Below, piece by piece: positions 6,293 to 14,387 of a stretch of 41,367 nt of DNA; the stretch's first letter is position 1, and each line of letters opens with the position of its first letter. Source of the stretch: a bacterium. Lineage in GTDB: Bacteria; Vulcanimicrobiota; Xenobia; Xenobiales; JADMJV01. The notes below the pieces were generated by a model that was not told where the DNA came from, did no database searches, and saw only the letters and a program-made list of their open reading frames with translations. The stretch covers positions 1-41,367 of the forward strand of contig JASBRJ010000157.1 of assembly GCA_030149525.1 (NCBI GenBank). Reading direction: 5' to 3'. The translations under genes and the position numbers were made by a program.

Positions 6293-7269
6293 GGAATCAT
6301 TCTCCCCAGGACATGGGCTGCGACCCCGGCCTTGATCACACACTCGCGAAAGCGAAGAGCCAAAAATCCTGGCCGTTGCACCTCTCCCGATCCCGCCACC
6401 AACTGATCGGCAAGCCTCTCCAAACGGCTCCGTCCGTGGCATTGTTCCAAAGCGTTGAGAAGAGATTCCGGTATGCCGCCGGCCCCGAACCAAGCTCCTA
6501 GAAGAGCCCCTGCAACAGCTCCGTTGCTGTCGGCATCACCCCCCTGAAGAACCACTTTCTGCAGGCCTTCCAGGAAGGTCCGGGGCTTGCTCCAGAGGGC
6601 AGCGAAGGCGAGCGGCACAGTATGGAGGACGTAGCCGGAAGTTCCCACCGCGTCGGCAATCGTGTCAAAGTCTTTCCCAGCTTCACACATTTCCCAGGCT
6701 TGCTTGAGAGCTTCTGAGAGCCGCTGATCAAGTTCCGGCAGACAGTGTAAGGAGCAGTCCTTGCCCCGAACCAGTCGAGACACTGCGTAGGCAACGGCCA
6801 CTCCGCCGTCCACACCCCGAGGATCGGTATGGGTGACGCGGGCAAGAATCTTCGTCAGCTCCTCCGGTTGCTCCCTAAAGAGCCCCACGGGGGCCATCCT
6901 CATGGCGGCGCCGTTGCCGGCAGAGGCGATACCGGACTCCATTCCCAGAGTGAGTCGAAGACAGGCTTTCAGAGTGGAAGCACCGAGGCCGGGTGGAAGG
7001 GTCCAGAACCATCCACGGAGCTTCCTACCAAAAATCCGGGCGGCTTTCTCCGGCTCTCCGTGGGACTCCAGTAGAGCCTCCGCCGTGATGATGGCCTGTT
7101 CGGTATCGTCGGAAACGTAGCCGGTGTGCCCTAAAAAACGGTATCGGTCGATGCCTGAGTAACGACGTCGGGCTCGTTTGCGATTCAGTCCCTCCACCGG
7201 AAATCCCAGAGCGTCTCCAACGGCTAAGCCCAGGAGGGTTCCTCTTGAGCGGTCCTTCAGCTCGTCCAC
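6286..7269 (-). CDS. ADP-ribosylglycohydrolase family protein (DraG-like)
   Basis: This protein of about 327 residues belongs to the all-helical ADP-ribosylglycohydrolase family, which removes ADP-ribose from proteins or small molecules using two Mg ions. The N-terminal RGTLLGLAVGDALG block, SDDTEQA (metal-binding D-D-T), GNGAAMRMAPVG and the C-terminal GGDADSNGAVAGALLGAWFG are all present, so the catalytic set looks intact. GTG 7269 is preferred over TTG 7272 because GGAG sits 6 bases ahead of it. The upstream nitroreductase gene ends at 7273, so the two form a minus-strand operon. The ADP-ribosylated target is unknown, and no ADP-ribosyltransferase gene lies nearby. Confidence 0.88.
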   Translation of the reverse strand: MDELKDRSRGTLLGLAVGDALGFPVEGLNRKRARRRYSGIDRYRFLGHTGYVSDDTEQAIITAEALLESHGEPEKAARIFGRKLRGWFWTLPPGLGASTLKACLRLTLGMESGIASAGNGAAMRMAPVGLFREQPEELTKILARVTHTDPRGVDGGVAVAYAVSRLVRGKDCSLHCLPELDQRLSEALKQAWEMCEAGKDFDTIADAVGTSGYVLHTVPLAFAALWSKPRTFLEGLQKVVLQGGDADSNGAVAGALLGAWFGAGGIPESLLNALEQCHGRSRLERLADQLVAGSGEVQRPGFLALRFRECVIKAGVAAHVLGRMIPY

Positions 7270-7272
7270 CAA

Positions 7273-7725
7273 CTACTCCACAGGTTCTAGAATAACGAGA
7301 GGGATAATACGATCGGTCCGCTCCTGATAAAGATTGTAAGACGGGTAGTGTCTCACAAAAACCGGCCATAAAACTTCTTTCAGCTCCTCAGGAGCCTGGC
7401 GAGCCTGAACTTCGAAGGTGCGGTCCCCAACCTGAACCCAACCGATGGGATCGGCCTGAAGATTTTTCCACCACAGCGGGGCTTTGGGATTTCCCCCGTA
7501 TGATGCCACCACAACAAAGTTCTCACGATCCGGAAGATAGAAAAGAGGTGTGGTGCGCTTCAGCCCCGACTTGCGTCCTGTGGTTGTCAAAAGTAGGTTT
7601 GGCATTCCCGATACCAGTCCACCGACCCAGCCCTGGGTTAAGCGATAGAGAAGAATGTGGAATCTGGTGCTCAGGCGTACCAAACTCTTTTTTCGCAGCA
7701 CAAACATAGCGATCTTTTCGAACAT
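7273..7725 (-). CDS. F420-dependent (DDN-family) nitroreductase-like protein
   Basis: The 150-residue protein fits the deazaflavin-dependent nitroreductase family (PF04075) in length and motifs. These include a basic N-terminus, LLLTTTGRKSGLKRTTPLFY, FVVVASYGGNPKAPLWWKNL, and VQVGDRTFEVQAR. Such split-barrel proteins use reduced coenzyme F420 to reduce quinones, nitro compounds or other electrophiles, although some members are F420-binding without known activity. It is probably cytoplasmic or peripheral to the membrane. It is the first gene of a two-gene minus-strand operon with the ADP-ribosylglycohydrolase and diverges from the riboswitch-controlled operon at 7765. Confidence 0.85.
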   Translation of the reverse strand: MFEKIAMFVLRKKSLVRLSTRFHILLYRLTQGWVGGLVSGMPNLLLTTTGRKSGLKRTTPLFYLPDRENFVVVASYGGNPKAPLWWKNLQADPIGWVQVGDRTFEVQARQAPEELKEVLWPVFVRHYPSYNLYQERTDRIIPLVILEPVE

Positions 7726-7764
7726 AGGACGTACTTCGAGTAGCCTTAAGGATCTCCGGCTCAG

Positions 7765-7952
7765 CCGGTCGGTTCCTTCAAATTAGCTACTTTAAGTGGC
7801 TAAACTGTACCATAGAGTCAGGAAGGTCGATCCCCCCGCAACTGTAGAAGTTTAAAGGGCGGTCGGCTGTTTGCGCCCTAGAAAAGGAAAGTAAAGGGAA
7901 CGGGGCCTGCGTGCCAGAAGGTGCGCTCCCGAGAATTATCTAGGAACCTGCC
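7765..7952 (+). promoter_or_regulatory. Cobalamin-riboswitch-like leader before a metallophosphoesterase operon
   Basis: The core word CCCCCGCAACTGTAG (7832-7846) matches the most conserved block of cobalamin riboswitches. It is preceded by GGAAGGTCGATCC, a shortened form of the GGGAA...GGTG..A..CC part. The 3' end AGGAACCTGCC resembles the B12 box (AGGAGACCTGCC). It can close a long-range stem with 5' GGTCGGTTCC: 7767-7776 with 7943-7952, 10 positions, one mismatch and one G-U. Internal helices are visible: AGGGCG/CGCCCT, and GCGTGCC-AGAA-GGTGCGC. The closing stem contains the AGGA ribosome-binding site of the gene starting at 7953, so ligand binding could block translation. The canonical GCCACTG word is not exact, so this is a variant or an aberrant member. 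Confidence 0.7.
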
Positions 7953-9008
7953 ATGGATACAGAAGTGAAAGAACCAAAGGAAGAAGAGCCGGTCGAGGAA
8001 TCTTCCGAAAGCCCTAAGGATACGCGCCTACTTGTAGCGATTGGTGACCTCCATGGCGACTACTACCGTCTTGAGCGTTTGCTGCGTGAAAGCGAACTGA
8101 TTCTGCCTGGAACGGCAGCTTGGAATCCCGAGGCTTCGAACGTAGATCTCATTCTCATCGGTGACTATGTGGACTGGCGGAATGAACCTCTGGAGGGCCC
8201 TCAGTCAGAATGGGTCCAGGGAGCAAAGCGTATTCTCGATACGCTCTATTCGCTTCATCATCAGTTGGAGACCCTAAGGGAACAGAACAAGGCTTTCGAT
8301 TCTCATATCTACACCATCCTCGGTAATCACGATGAGATGATGCTGGAAGCTCACACCGTTTTCTCCTTCTTGGAGATGGGCCAACTCAAAGAATTTTTAG
8401 CAGCAGTGGGCCAAAATCGCCATGTGCGCCACGCCATCGCAGGGCTCGGTCTAGAGCAAAATCAGATAGAGCGGCTCTTGAAGTTCCTGAACTGGTATGT
8501 TCAGGGGGGGCAGGCCACCGTTGAGGGATACGGCGAGCTGGAAGACTGGAAGCAGGCCATGGACACCGAAATGGGTGATTTCTTGCGCCAGCACCTGCGT
8601 CTCGGCGTGAAAGTCAACGATCGTCTCTTCGCCCACACGGCCCCGGACCCGAAGCATTTTTGGCTCCCCATCGATGAGATCATCGAGCTTCCCATGGAGC
8701 AGTACAAGTTAGCCAAAGAGTCGTTTCTCTGGAGTCGCAAGATTTGGGGATACGATTATTGCACCGGATCCCGCACTGTTCCGTTCACTCCCGAGGAGAT
8801 GGATGAGATGCTGGAAGGCATGGGTGTGAAGGGCGTCGTGGTCGGTCACACCCCTCTTCCTCATGACGGAAAGCCGGTGGTGGCCTATGAGGGCCGGGTG
8901 ATCAACATCGACCTCCATGCATTCCCCGGTAGCGAGGCTTTCATCGAGCGCTATGTCCCCGAGGGCAAGAAGCTCACTCCTCTCAGAGACCTTTCCAAAG
9001 GCCGCTAA
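7953..9008 (+). CDS. Calcineurin-like metallophosphoesterase
   Basis: The 351-residue protein carries the complete metallophosphoesterase signature: GDLHGD (31-36), GDYVDW (from 70), GNHDE (124-128), and a C-terminal GHTPLPHDG followed by NIDLHAF. It belongs to the PPP-like/ApaH branch that uses two metal ions. Substrates in this branch include phosphoproteins and dinucleoside polyphosphates. A 23-residue acidic, disordered N-terminus (KEPKEEEPVEESSE) precedes the fold. There is no signal peptide, so it acts in the cytoplasm. It is the first gene of an apparent operon with the MoxR ATPase 9 bases downstream, and sits directly behind the cobalamin-riboswitch-like leader. The actual substrate is unknown. 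Confidence 0.88.
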   Translation: MDTEVKEPKEEEPVEESSESPKDTRLLVAIGDLHGDYYRLERLLRESELILPGTAAWNPEASNVDLILIGDYVDWRNEPLEGPQSEWVQGAKRILDTLYSLHHQLETLREQNKAFDSHIYTILGNHDEMMLEAHTVFSFLEMGQLKEFLAAVGQNRHVRHAIAGLGLEQNQIERLLKFLNWYVQGGQATVEGYGELEDWKQAMDTEMGDFLRQHLRLGVKVNDRLFAHTAPDPKHFWLPIDEIIELPMEQYKLAKESFLWSRKIWGYDYCTGSRTVPFTPEEMDEMLEGMGVKGVVVGHTPLPHDGKPVVAYEGRVINIDLHAFPGSEAFIERYVPEGKKLTPLRDLSKGR

Positions 9009-9017
9009 CTGACTCTC

Positions 9018-9953
9018 GTGTCATCCGCCGCTGTGGGAGCCAATGCTCAGGCTCTTCTGGATAACATCCGTCTGGTCGTGAAAGGCGACAGCCCGGCCGT
9101 AGAGCATGTTGTGATCGCTCTTTTGGCTTCAGGTCATGTTCTGTTGGAAGATGCTCCCGGAGTGGGCAAAACCGTTTTGGGCCGAAGCTTGGCTAAGAGT
9201 ATTCATTCCGATTTTGCGCGAGTCCAGGGCACTCCCGATCTCCTCCCGAGCGATCTGACAGGCATCCAGATCTACAATCAGAAGGAGGGCTCTTTTGAGT
9301 TTCGACCCGGACCGCTTCATCGACAGATCATTTTGATGGATGAGGTGAACAGGGCCACTCCGAAAACTCAGAGTGCTCTCCTTGAAGCGATGGAGGAGCG
9401 GCAAATCTCCGTCGACGGCGTGACTCACACTCTTCCCCAGCCTTTTCTTGTGGTGGCCACTCAAAACCCCATCGAGCAAGAAGGGACCTATCCCTTGCCG
9501 GAAGCTCAGTTAGACAGATTTCTGCTCAAATCTTCGCTGGGTTACCCCGAACGAGAGTCGGAAATCACGATTCTCAGAGAGCAGACACTTCGCCACCCCA
9601 TCGACGACCTCAAGCCCGTCCTCACTTCCGAACAGGTTTTGGAGTTGCAAACGGAGGTGCGCAAAGTTGAGGTCTCCGAGGTTTTGCTCGGCTATATTGT
9701 GGACCTTGTTCGATTCACTCGTGAGCAGAATCGCGACATCACAGGGGTCTCGCCTCGTGGTGGCCTTGCTCTCAGGCGAGCTTGTCAGGCGAAAGCATTT
9801 CTGGAGGGACGAACTTACGTCACTCCCGAAGACATTCAGCAACTGGCCGCCGTAACACTCGGTCACAGAGTCTACTCTCTGACCGATGCGACCGGGCGAA
9901 TGGGTCTGGAAGTGGTGGCCGATGCTTTAGAGAAGGTGAAGGTTCCCGTATGA
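9018..9953 (+). CDS. MoxR-family AAA+ ATPase
   Basis: This 311-residue AAA_3 protein starts at GTG. It has Walker A (DAPGVGKT, ending near 52), Walker B (ILMDEVNRA) and sensor 1 with the MoxR-specific ATQNPIEQEGTYPLPEAQLDRF stretch. The C-terminal lid contains SPRGGLALRRACQAKAFLEGR and VTPEDI. MoxR ATPases act as chaperones or assembly factors, usually with a DUF58 or VWA-domain partner encoded next door. Here neither is adjacent: the following gene encodes an acidic 134-residue protein that overlaps by 4 bases (ATGA). The partner may therefore be that protein or the upstream phosphatase. Confidence 0.92.
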   Translation: MSSAAVGANAQALLDNIRLVVKGDSPAVEHVVIALLASGHVLLEDAPGVGKTVLGRSLAKSIHSDFARVQGTPDLLPSDLTGIQIYNQKEGSFEFRPGPLHRQIILMDEVNRATPKTQSALLEAMEERQISVDGVTHTLPQPFLVVATQNPIEQEGTYPLPEAQLDRFLLKSSLGYPERESEITILREQTLRHPIDDLKPVLTSEQVLELQTEVRKVEVSEVLLGYIVDLVRFTREQNRDITGVSPRGGLALRRACQAKAFLEGRTYVTPEDIQQLAAVTLGHRVYSLTDATGRMGLEVVADALEKVKVPV

Positions 9954-10354
9954 AGTCCGAGAGATTAGTTCGAAGAGTAGAGCAAATTCATTTGGGCGAC
10001 GACCGCTACCTTGACGCGCGAGCTATCGAAATGGAATGGTTCGGTGGTGGTGCGGACGAGGCCGAAGAAGACTTCGAGGATTTCGATGAGATGGAGACCC
10101 TGGCGATCCTTCGGTTCGATGTCGATACAGCGGAGTACGCTCAACTGGCCAAACTGGGCATGGTCGACTCTGTTCCCGGAGGGGATGACGAAACCGATCG
10201 CTCCTGTCGTGTCTCCTTTCGTACCGACTCCGATCTTCTCGATGACGCCGAGGAAACACTGCGGGAAGAGTGGGAGGCCAGTCTTGAGGAATCGGATGAA
10301 GAGCCCACCATTTGGAACGATTTGGATTATTGGGAACTTCTCTCGATCGATTGA
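9950..10354 (+). CDS. Acidic hypothetical protein coupled to MoxR
   Basis: This 134-residue protein begins at ATG 9950, overlapping the MoxR stop by the ATGA arrangement that implies translational coupling. A longer in-frame extension upstream would run inside moxR and is rejected. It is strongly acidic, with runs such as DEAEEDFEDFDEME and EEWEASLEESDEEP, and ends in an aromatic patch (WNDLDYWELLSID). The middle (TLAILRFDVDTAEYAQLAKLG) could form a small alpha-beta unit. I recognise no family. The coupling suggests a substrate, adaptor or regulator of the MoxR ATPase. Confidence 0.75.
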   Translation: MKSERLVRRVEQIHLGDDRYLDARAIEMEWFGGGADEAEEDFEDFDEMETLAILRFDVDTAEYAQLAKLGMVDSVPGGDDETDRSCRVSFRTDSDLLDDAEETLREEWEASLEESDEEPTIWNDLDYWELLSID

Positions 10355-10366
10355 CTGTTAACGTAA

Positions 10367-10424
10367 TTTCAAAGTCTTGGCTTGGCTAGGCGAGTAGGCT
10401 TGAGTCCTACTCACTGACTTTTTT
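10367..10424 (+). terminator. Compound hairpin with T-run between the MoxR operon and 10436
   Basis: GAGTAGG (10392-10398) pairs with CCTACTC (10406-10412). An outer AAAGTC (near 10369) can pair with GACTTT, running into a TTTTTT tract at 10419-10424. This may end the MoxR operon transcript or attenuate the next gene, whose GGAG site follows immediately. Confidence 0.5.
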
Positions 10425-10435
10425 GGAGACCGACT

Positions 10436-11116
10436 ATGCCTGTGCCGACTTCTGCCCGCCCCAATATCATGGTGGGCGTCCCAGTAGGGTATCTCAGCCC
10501 TCGTTTGCCTTTTCCGCCCAATGCCGATTACAACTGTTCCGTAGGGGTGGAGATCGCCCCCGGACTAGGAGTGAGTCTTGACGGCAAGGCTTTGCTGGTG
10601 GGAGCCGAGGGGCATCAGGGCAAGACCGATGTGCTCGGTCGCCTGGAAGACGGCACCTATCCTCAGCGAGATACTGTTGTTCTGCGATCGGGCGACCAAA
10701 CGGACGTTGATGGAGCCGACACTTGGCGTGACTTTAGCCTCAAAGGTAAGGCCAGAGACTTTCTGGCCGCAGGAGACTCCGATCGACAGAACTTTACCGT
10801 GAAAGAAACCGAAAACGGGTTGCGGGTCGGGAGTCAGTTCGCCGGTCGAGCCTGGACGGTGGAGAACACGGCCGACGGAGTGAGTGTTCGATCCGACTTC
10901 GCCGAGGGAGAGAGCTTTCATGTTTCTGTGAAGGACGGTGTCACCACGGTGGACTCCAGCCTCCCCGAACAAGACTTCACCGTGCAGCGAACGGAGAGCG
11001 GAGCTGTTATCGACGGCCACTACGCCTTCGATGATTTTCAGTTGAGTCACACCGATGACGGATACGAGTTTAAGGGGCATTACCCTCAGCAGAAGTTTCT
11101 CATCAGTTACTCCTAG
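10436..11116 (+). CDS. Beta-repeat protein of unknown function
   Basis: The 226-residue protein has no signal peptide or membrane segment. From about residue 115 to the end it is built of five to six tandem units of 19-20 residues, aligned as QNFTVKETENGLRVGSQFAG, RAWTVENTADGVSVRSDF, ESFHVSVKDGVTTVDSSL, QDFTVQRTESGAVIDGHYAF and DDFQLSHTDDGYEFKGHYPQ. Each has the pattern F-x-V...GxxV, as in beta-solenoids or antiparallel beta-hairpin repeats. The N-terminal third is proline- and glycine-rich (MVGVPVGYLSPRLPFPP) and different in character. GGAG lies 10 bases before the ATG. I recognise no family. It may be a structural or surface protein exported by a signal I cannot see. Confidence 0.75.
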   Translation: MPVPTSARPNIMVGVPVGYLSPRLPFPPNADYNCSVGVEIAPGLGVSLDGKALLVGAEGHQGKTDVLGRLEDGTYPQRDTVVLRSGDQTDVDGADTWRDFSLKGKARDFLAAGDSDRQNFTVKETENGLRVGSQFAGRAWTVENTADGVSVRSDFAEGESFHVSVKDGVTTVDSSLPEQDFTVQRTESGAVIDGHYAFDDFQLSHTDDGYEFKGHYPQQKFLISYS

Positions 11117-11207
11117 AAAACCTCACTAGTACTTTTGCAACAAGTCCCGAGGAGCTTGGAAGGCTACTCAGAAAGGCTAGTCCAACAAGCTGCTTTGAGG
11201 AGTTACA

Positions 11208-12659
11208 GTGACTAGAGTTCGATTTGCCCCCAGCCCAACCGGCTATCTTCATGTCGGTGGATTGAGAACCGCCTTTTACAACTGGGCTTTTGCCCGGGCC
11301 ACCGGTGGAACATTTCTTCTTCGTATCGAGGATACCGATCGGAGCCGACTGGTGGAAGGTGCCATGGAGAACCTCATCGAGTCCCTTCGTTGGGCCGGCA
11401 TCGAGGCCGATGAAGGCCCGCACAAAGGTGGAGAACACGGACCCTACGTTCAGTCCGAGCGCCTGGCCATCTATCGCGAGCATGTGGACAAACTGGTGGC
11501 GGAAGGCAAAGCCTACCCTTGTTTTGCCACCCCTGAAGAGCTGGAAGAGATGCGTCAGAAGCAGATCGAGGCTAAAGAGAATCCTCGCTACGACGGTCGA
11601 TATCGAAATCTCGATCCGGCAGAGGCGAAGCAGCGAGTCGAAGCGGGCGAAAAGCATGTGATCCGTCTCAAAGTCCCGGCAGGCGAGGATATCGTTTTCG
11701 ACGACGTGGTTCGTGGCACCGTCTCCATCAACACCGACACGGTGGACGATCAGGTTCTTATGAAGTCCGACGGTTTCCCCACCTACCATCTGGCCGCCGT
11801 GGTGGACGATCATCTCATGGAGATAACTCATGTGATCCGGGGTGAGGAGTGGCTCAGTTCCACCCCTAAACACATTCTATTGAACCGCGCTTTCGGTTGG
11901 AATCCTCCCAAGTACGCTCACCTGCCTCTCATCGTCAACGAACAGAAGAAAAAGCTTTCCAAGCGCGACGGCGACGTCTCGGTGGAGTCCTATCGAGACA
12001 ACGGGTTTTCGGCCATTGGCCTTGTCAACTTCCTGGCTCTCTTGGGTTGGAGTGCGGGTGACGACAAGGAGTATTATGAGTCCCTGGACGAGATGGCTCA
12101 GGCCTTCACCTTGGAGCGAATCAGTAAGGCACCCTCGGTTTTCGATGTGGCCAAGCTCAAGCACATCAACTTTCAACACCTGCGGGTGATGCCGGCAGAA
12201 GAGTTGGCAGAGAAGCTGACGCCCTATTTTGAGAAGGCCGGATTGCCCAAGCCCAGCGATGAGAAGCTCCACGCCGTGATCGAGGTTATGCGGGAGCGAG
12301 CCAACGTCTACCCGGACTACGTGGAAGGTTGTGATTATTTCTATAAAGCCCCCGACAGCTACGACGAAAAAACGGTGAAGAAGCGTTGGAAAGACGATTC
12401 TCCCGCCCTTCTGGCGGCCTACCGAAAGCGTTTGGAGACTTGCCACTGGGACATGGAGACTCTGGAGACGGAGTTGAAGGCCGTCACCGAAGAGGCCGAA
12501 TGTGGAGCGGGTCGACTGATCCATCCGGTTCGTCTGGCTGTGTCCGGTGTGGGTGGAGGTCCAGGCCTCTACGATCTTCTTTATCTGGTGGGCCGTGAGG
12601 AGTGTTTGTCCCGCATCGACACCGCTCTTGAAAAGCTACCGGGACAGGTCACTGCATGA
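11208..12659 (+). CDS. gltX: Glutamyl-tRNA synthetase
   Basis: The 483-residue enzyme charges tRNA-Glu with glutamate. The class I HIGH signature appears as SPTGYLHVGG at 9-18, and KLSKR is at 249-253. The RIEDTDRSR and IRGEEWLSSTPKHILL blocks are typical of the GltX family. Length fits bacterial GluRS (about 470-490), and the C-terminal anticodon-binding region is present. The start is a GTG preceded by GAGGAG. The next gene begins inside the gltX stop (ATGA), so a HAD hydrolase is translationally coupled. Sequence alone does not show whether the enzyme is discriminating (tRNA-Glu only) or also charges tRNA-Gln. Confidence 0.95.
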   Translation: MTRVRFAPSPTGYLHVGGLRTAFYNWAFARATGGTFLLRIEDTDRSRLVEGAMENLIESLRWAGIEADEGPHKGGEHGPYVQSERLAIYREHVDKLVAEGKAYPCFATPEELEEMRQKQIEAKENPRYDGRYRNLDPAEAKQRVEAGEKHVIRLKVPAGEDIVFDDVVRGTVSINTDTVDDQVLMKSDGFPTYHLAAVVDDHLMEITHVIRGEEWLSSTPKHILLNRAFGWNPPKYAHLPLIVNEQKKKLSKRDGDVSVESYRDNGFSAIGLVNFLALLGWSAGDDKEYYESLDEMAQAFTLERISKAPSVFDVAKLKHINFQHLRVMPAEELAEKLTPYFEKAGLPKPSDEKLHAVIEVMRERANVYPDYVEGCDYFYKAPDSYDEKTVKKRWKDDSPALLAAYRKRLETCHWDMETLETELKAVTEEAECGAGRLIHPVRLAVSGVGGGPGLYDLLYLVGREECLSRIDTALEKLPGQVTA

Positions 12660-13402
12660 ATAAGAAGGTCCTCGCCCTCGACTTCGATGGGGTTATTTGG
12701 GATTCGGCCGGGGAATGTTACCAAGTTGGCTGGCGAGCATATCAAGAGATGACCGGTCGAGCGCTCGACGGCCGTGTCTACGAACGGGGATTCTTGAGAG
12801 GGAGACCACTGGCTCGGACCGGTCACGACTTTTTTCATCTCCTCCGCATGATGGAGGAGAACCCCGAGCGGGATCTAGCGCAGGTCACGGCTTCTGAATT
12901 TATGTCGGAGCGCTCTCATCACCATGAGGAGGCTGTGAAGTTTGACCGGATTTTCTATCTCTTGCGGGCCCACTATCGCGACAATGAGCATGCTCTCTGG
13001 GTCTCCTGGCAGCGGCCTTACCCGGAGCTTCTCGCGGTCCTGGAGGATTGGGAAGGAAAGTTCTCCGGATTGGCTCTTGCCACTACTAAAGATACCGACT
13101 CGGCCCAGAGTTTGCTTGCCACTACCGGGCGTCACTGGCCCGTTTTCGGCAAAGAGTTCTCCGAACATAAGGCCGATCAGATCCACGGGATTGCCCAGCA
13201 CTATAAGGTGAAGCCGGAAGAGGTTCTCTTCATCGACGATCTGCTGGAGAACCTGGAACAAGTGGTTCCCACCGGAGCCACGGTGGCTCTGGCCAATTGG
13301 GGATACAATCTCTCTGATTCGGCTCACAAAGCTCAAGAGAAGAATTATCCAGTGGTGGGCTTCGACAGTCTCTCCGCTCTTTTTCAAGACTTTCTGAGGT
13401 AG
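12656..13402 (+). CDS. HAD-superfamily hydrolase, coupled to gltX
   Basis: This 248-residue protein has the HAD motifs: LALDFDGVIWDS (nucleophile D and general acid D replaced in part by the D-G-V-I form), LALATTKDTDS (motif II threonine), and VLFIDDLLENLEQV (acidic motif IV). The cap region between motifs I and II is helical and long, as in C1-type phosphatases of the phosphoglycolate-phosphatase kind. The start overlaps the gltX stop by 4 bases. Substrate is unknown; coupling to an aminoacyl-tRNA synthetase suggests housekeeping rather than a special pathway. Confidence 0.85.
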   Translation: MNKKVLALDFDGVIWDSAGECYQVGWRAYQEMTGRALDGRVYERGFLRGRPLARTGHDFFHLLRMMEENPERDLAQVTASEFMSERSHHHEEAVKFDRIFYLLRAHYRDNEHALWVSWQRPYPELLAVLEDWEGKFSGLALATTKDTDSAQSLLATTGRHWPVFGKEFSEHKADQIHGIAQHYKVKPEEVLFIDDLLENLEQVVPTGATVALANWGYNLSDSAHKAQEKNYPVVGFDSLSALFQDFLR

Positions 13403-13407
13403 CGCGG

Positions 13408-14100
13408 TTGAAGAATCTGATCCTATTCGATATCGACGGAACACTGTTGCAATGTGGAAGCGTCTCTCGGGAATGTCTATCGGCCGCCTTTGAGAAGGTG
13501 ACCGGCCACACGTTTCCCCACGAAGTGACTTTCGCCGGGAAGACGGATCCTCTCATCGTACGGGAGGCTTTCCGGGCCGTCTCCATCGGCAAATCCGACT
13601 GGGTAGAGATGGAGCAGAAAATCCTGCGTACCTATCCTCGCTATTTCGAGGAAAGAATGGAGGATCTCAGAGATCAGAGCCGGCTTCTTGAAGGCGTCAC
13701 GGAACTGCTGGACTTTCTGGCCCACCGGCGCTTCCCCATGGCCCTTCTCACTGGCAACCTGGAGAACACGGCACGCCGCAAGCTCGATGTTTTTGATCTC
13801 AACCGGTTCTTTCCGGTAGGCGGCTTCGGTTCCGACTGCGCCGACAGAAATCGCCTGGCGCGTATCGCTCTGGAGAGAGCTTGCCGCCACTTTGACCAGC
13901 GCTTTGAGCCCGCCCGTTGCTGGGTTGTGGGCGACACGCCTCGAGATCTGGAAGCGGCCAAAGCGGTGGGGGCGCGGAGTCTCGGAGTGGCCACAGGGCC
14001 GTTTGCCGAGCCGGTCTTGGAAGAGTTTTTCCCCGACGCCACGGCGGCCGATTTGAGTTCGCTGGGTGACATCGTCAAGCTTTTGAGCAGCAACCCATGA
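13408..14100 (+). CDS. HAD-superfamily hydrolase, phosphoglycolate-phosphatase-like
   Basis: The 230-residue protein has clear HAD motifs: LILFDIDGTLL (motif I), ALLTGNLENTARRKL (motif II threonine), RKLDVFDLNRFF, and WVVGDTPRDLEAAKAVGARSLGVATG (motifs III/IV). This is the pattern of the Gph/PGP group that dephosphorylates small phospho-compounds. The start is TTG at 13408, with GAGG about 8 bases upstream and only 5 bases from the previous stop. It overlaps the following DUF503 gene by 4 bases. It is unrelated in detailed sequence to the adjacent HAD protein, so the pair is not an obvious recent duplication. Confidence 0.88.
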   Translation: MKNLILFDIDGTLLQCGSVSRECLSAAFEKVTGHTFPHEVTFAGKTDPLIVREAFRAVSIGKSDWVEMEQKILRTYPRYFEERMEDLRDQSRLLEGVTELLDFLAHRRFPMALLTGNLENTARRKLDVFDLNRFFPVGGFGSDCADRNRLARIALERACRHFDQRFEPARCWVVGDTPRDLEAAKAVGARSLGVATGPFAEPVLEEFFPDATAADLSSLGDIVKLLSSNP

Positions 14101-14387
14101 ATGTTCTTATCTGGAAGGCTCGCTGCCGCATTCTCACTGAGCCTCAAAGCCTCAAAGAGAAGAGGGGGGTCGTGAAGTCGGTGCTGGCCCGAATTCGCAA
14201 TAAGTTTCCCTTCTCGGCCGCCGAAGTGGGCCAACACGATATGCTCAATGTGCTGGAGATCGGCGTGGTAGGAGTGGCGGTGGAACGCTCCGATTTGGAA
14301 CGGCAGGTGGAACGGATGCGGGTGGCTCTGGAGCGGGACTTCCCGGTAGAGTTTTATGAGGAAGATCTGTCCATAGAGACCGCCTAA
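14097..14387 (+). CDS. DUF503 family protein (YlxP-like)
   Basis: This 96-residue protein matches DUF503/YlxP in length and pattern. It has an N-terminal beta strand (NVLIWKARCRI), SLKEKRGVVKSVLARIRNKFPFSAAEVG, and a C-terminal helix (LERQVERMRVALERDF). The family has a ferredoxin-like fold. YlxP members are found near nusA-infB and are linked to ribosome or translation functions, though their exact role is not settled. Here the gene instead ends a gltX-HAD-HAD-DUF503 run, still in a translation context. The start overlaps the previous stop (ATGA). Its stop overlaps by 4 bases the end of the convergent gene at 14384. Confidence 0.88.
   Translation: MNVLIWKARCRILTEPQSLKEKRGVVKSVLARIRNKFPFSAAEVGQHDMLNVLEIGVVGVAVERSDLERQVERMRVALERDFPVEFYEEDLSIETA

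Noticed and set aside
9782-9949. N-terminal extension of the acidic protein into moxR
   Set aside because: ATG 9950 overlapping the moxR stop (ATGA) is a normal coupled start, and the extension only re-reads moxR.
11103-11873. 256-residue minus-strand frame within gltX
   Set aside because: gltX is certain on the plus strand. The reverse frame results from GC-biased codon use.
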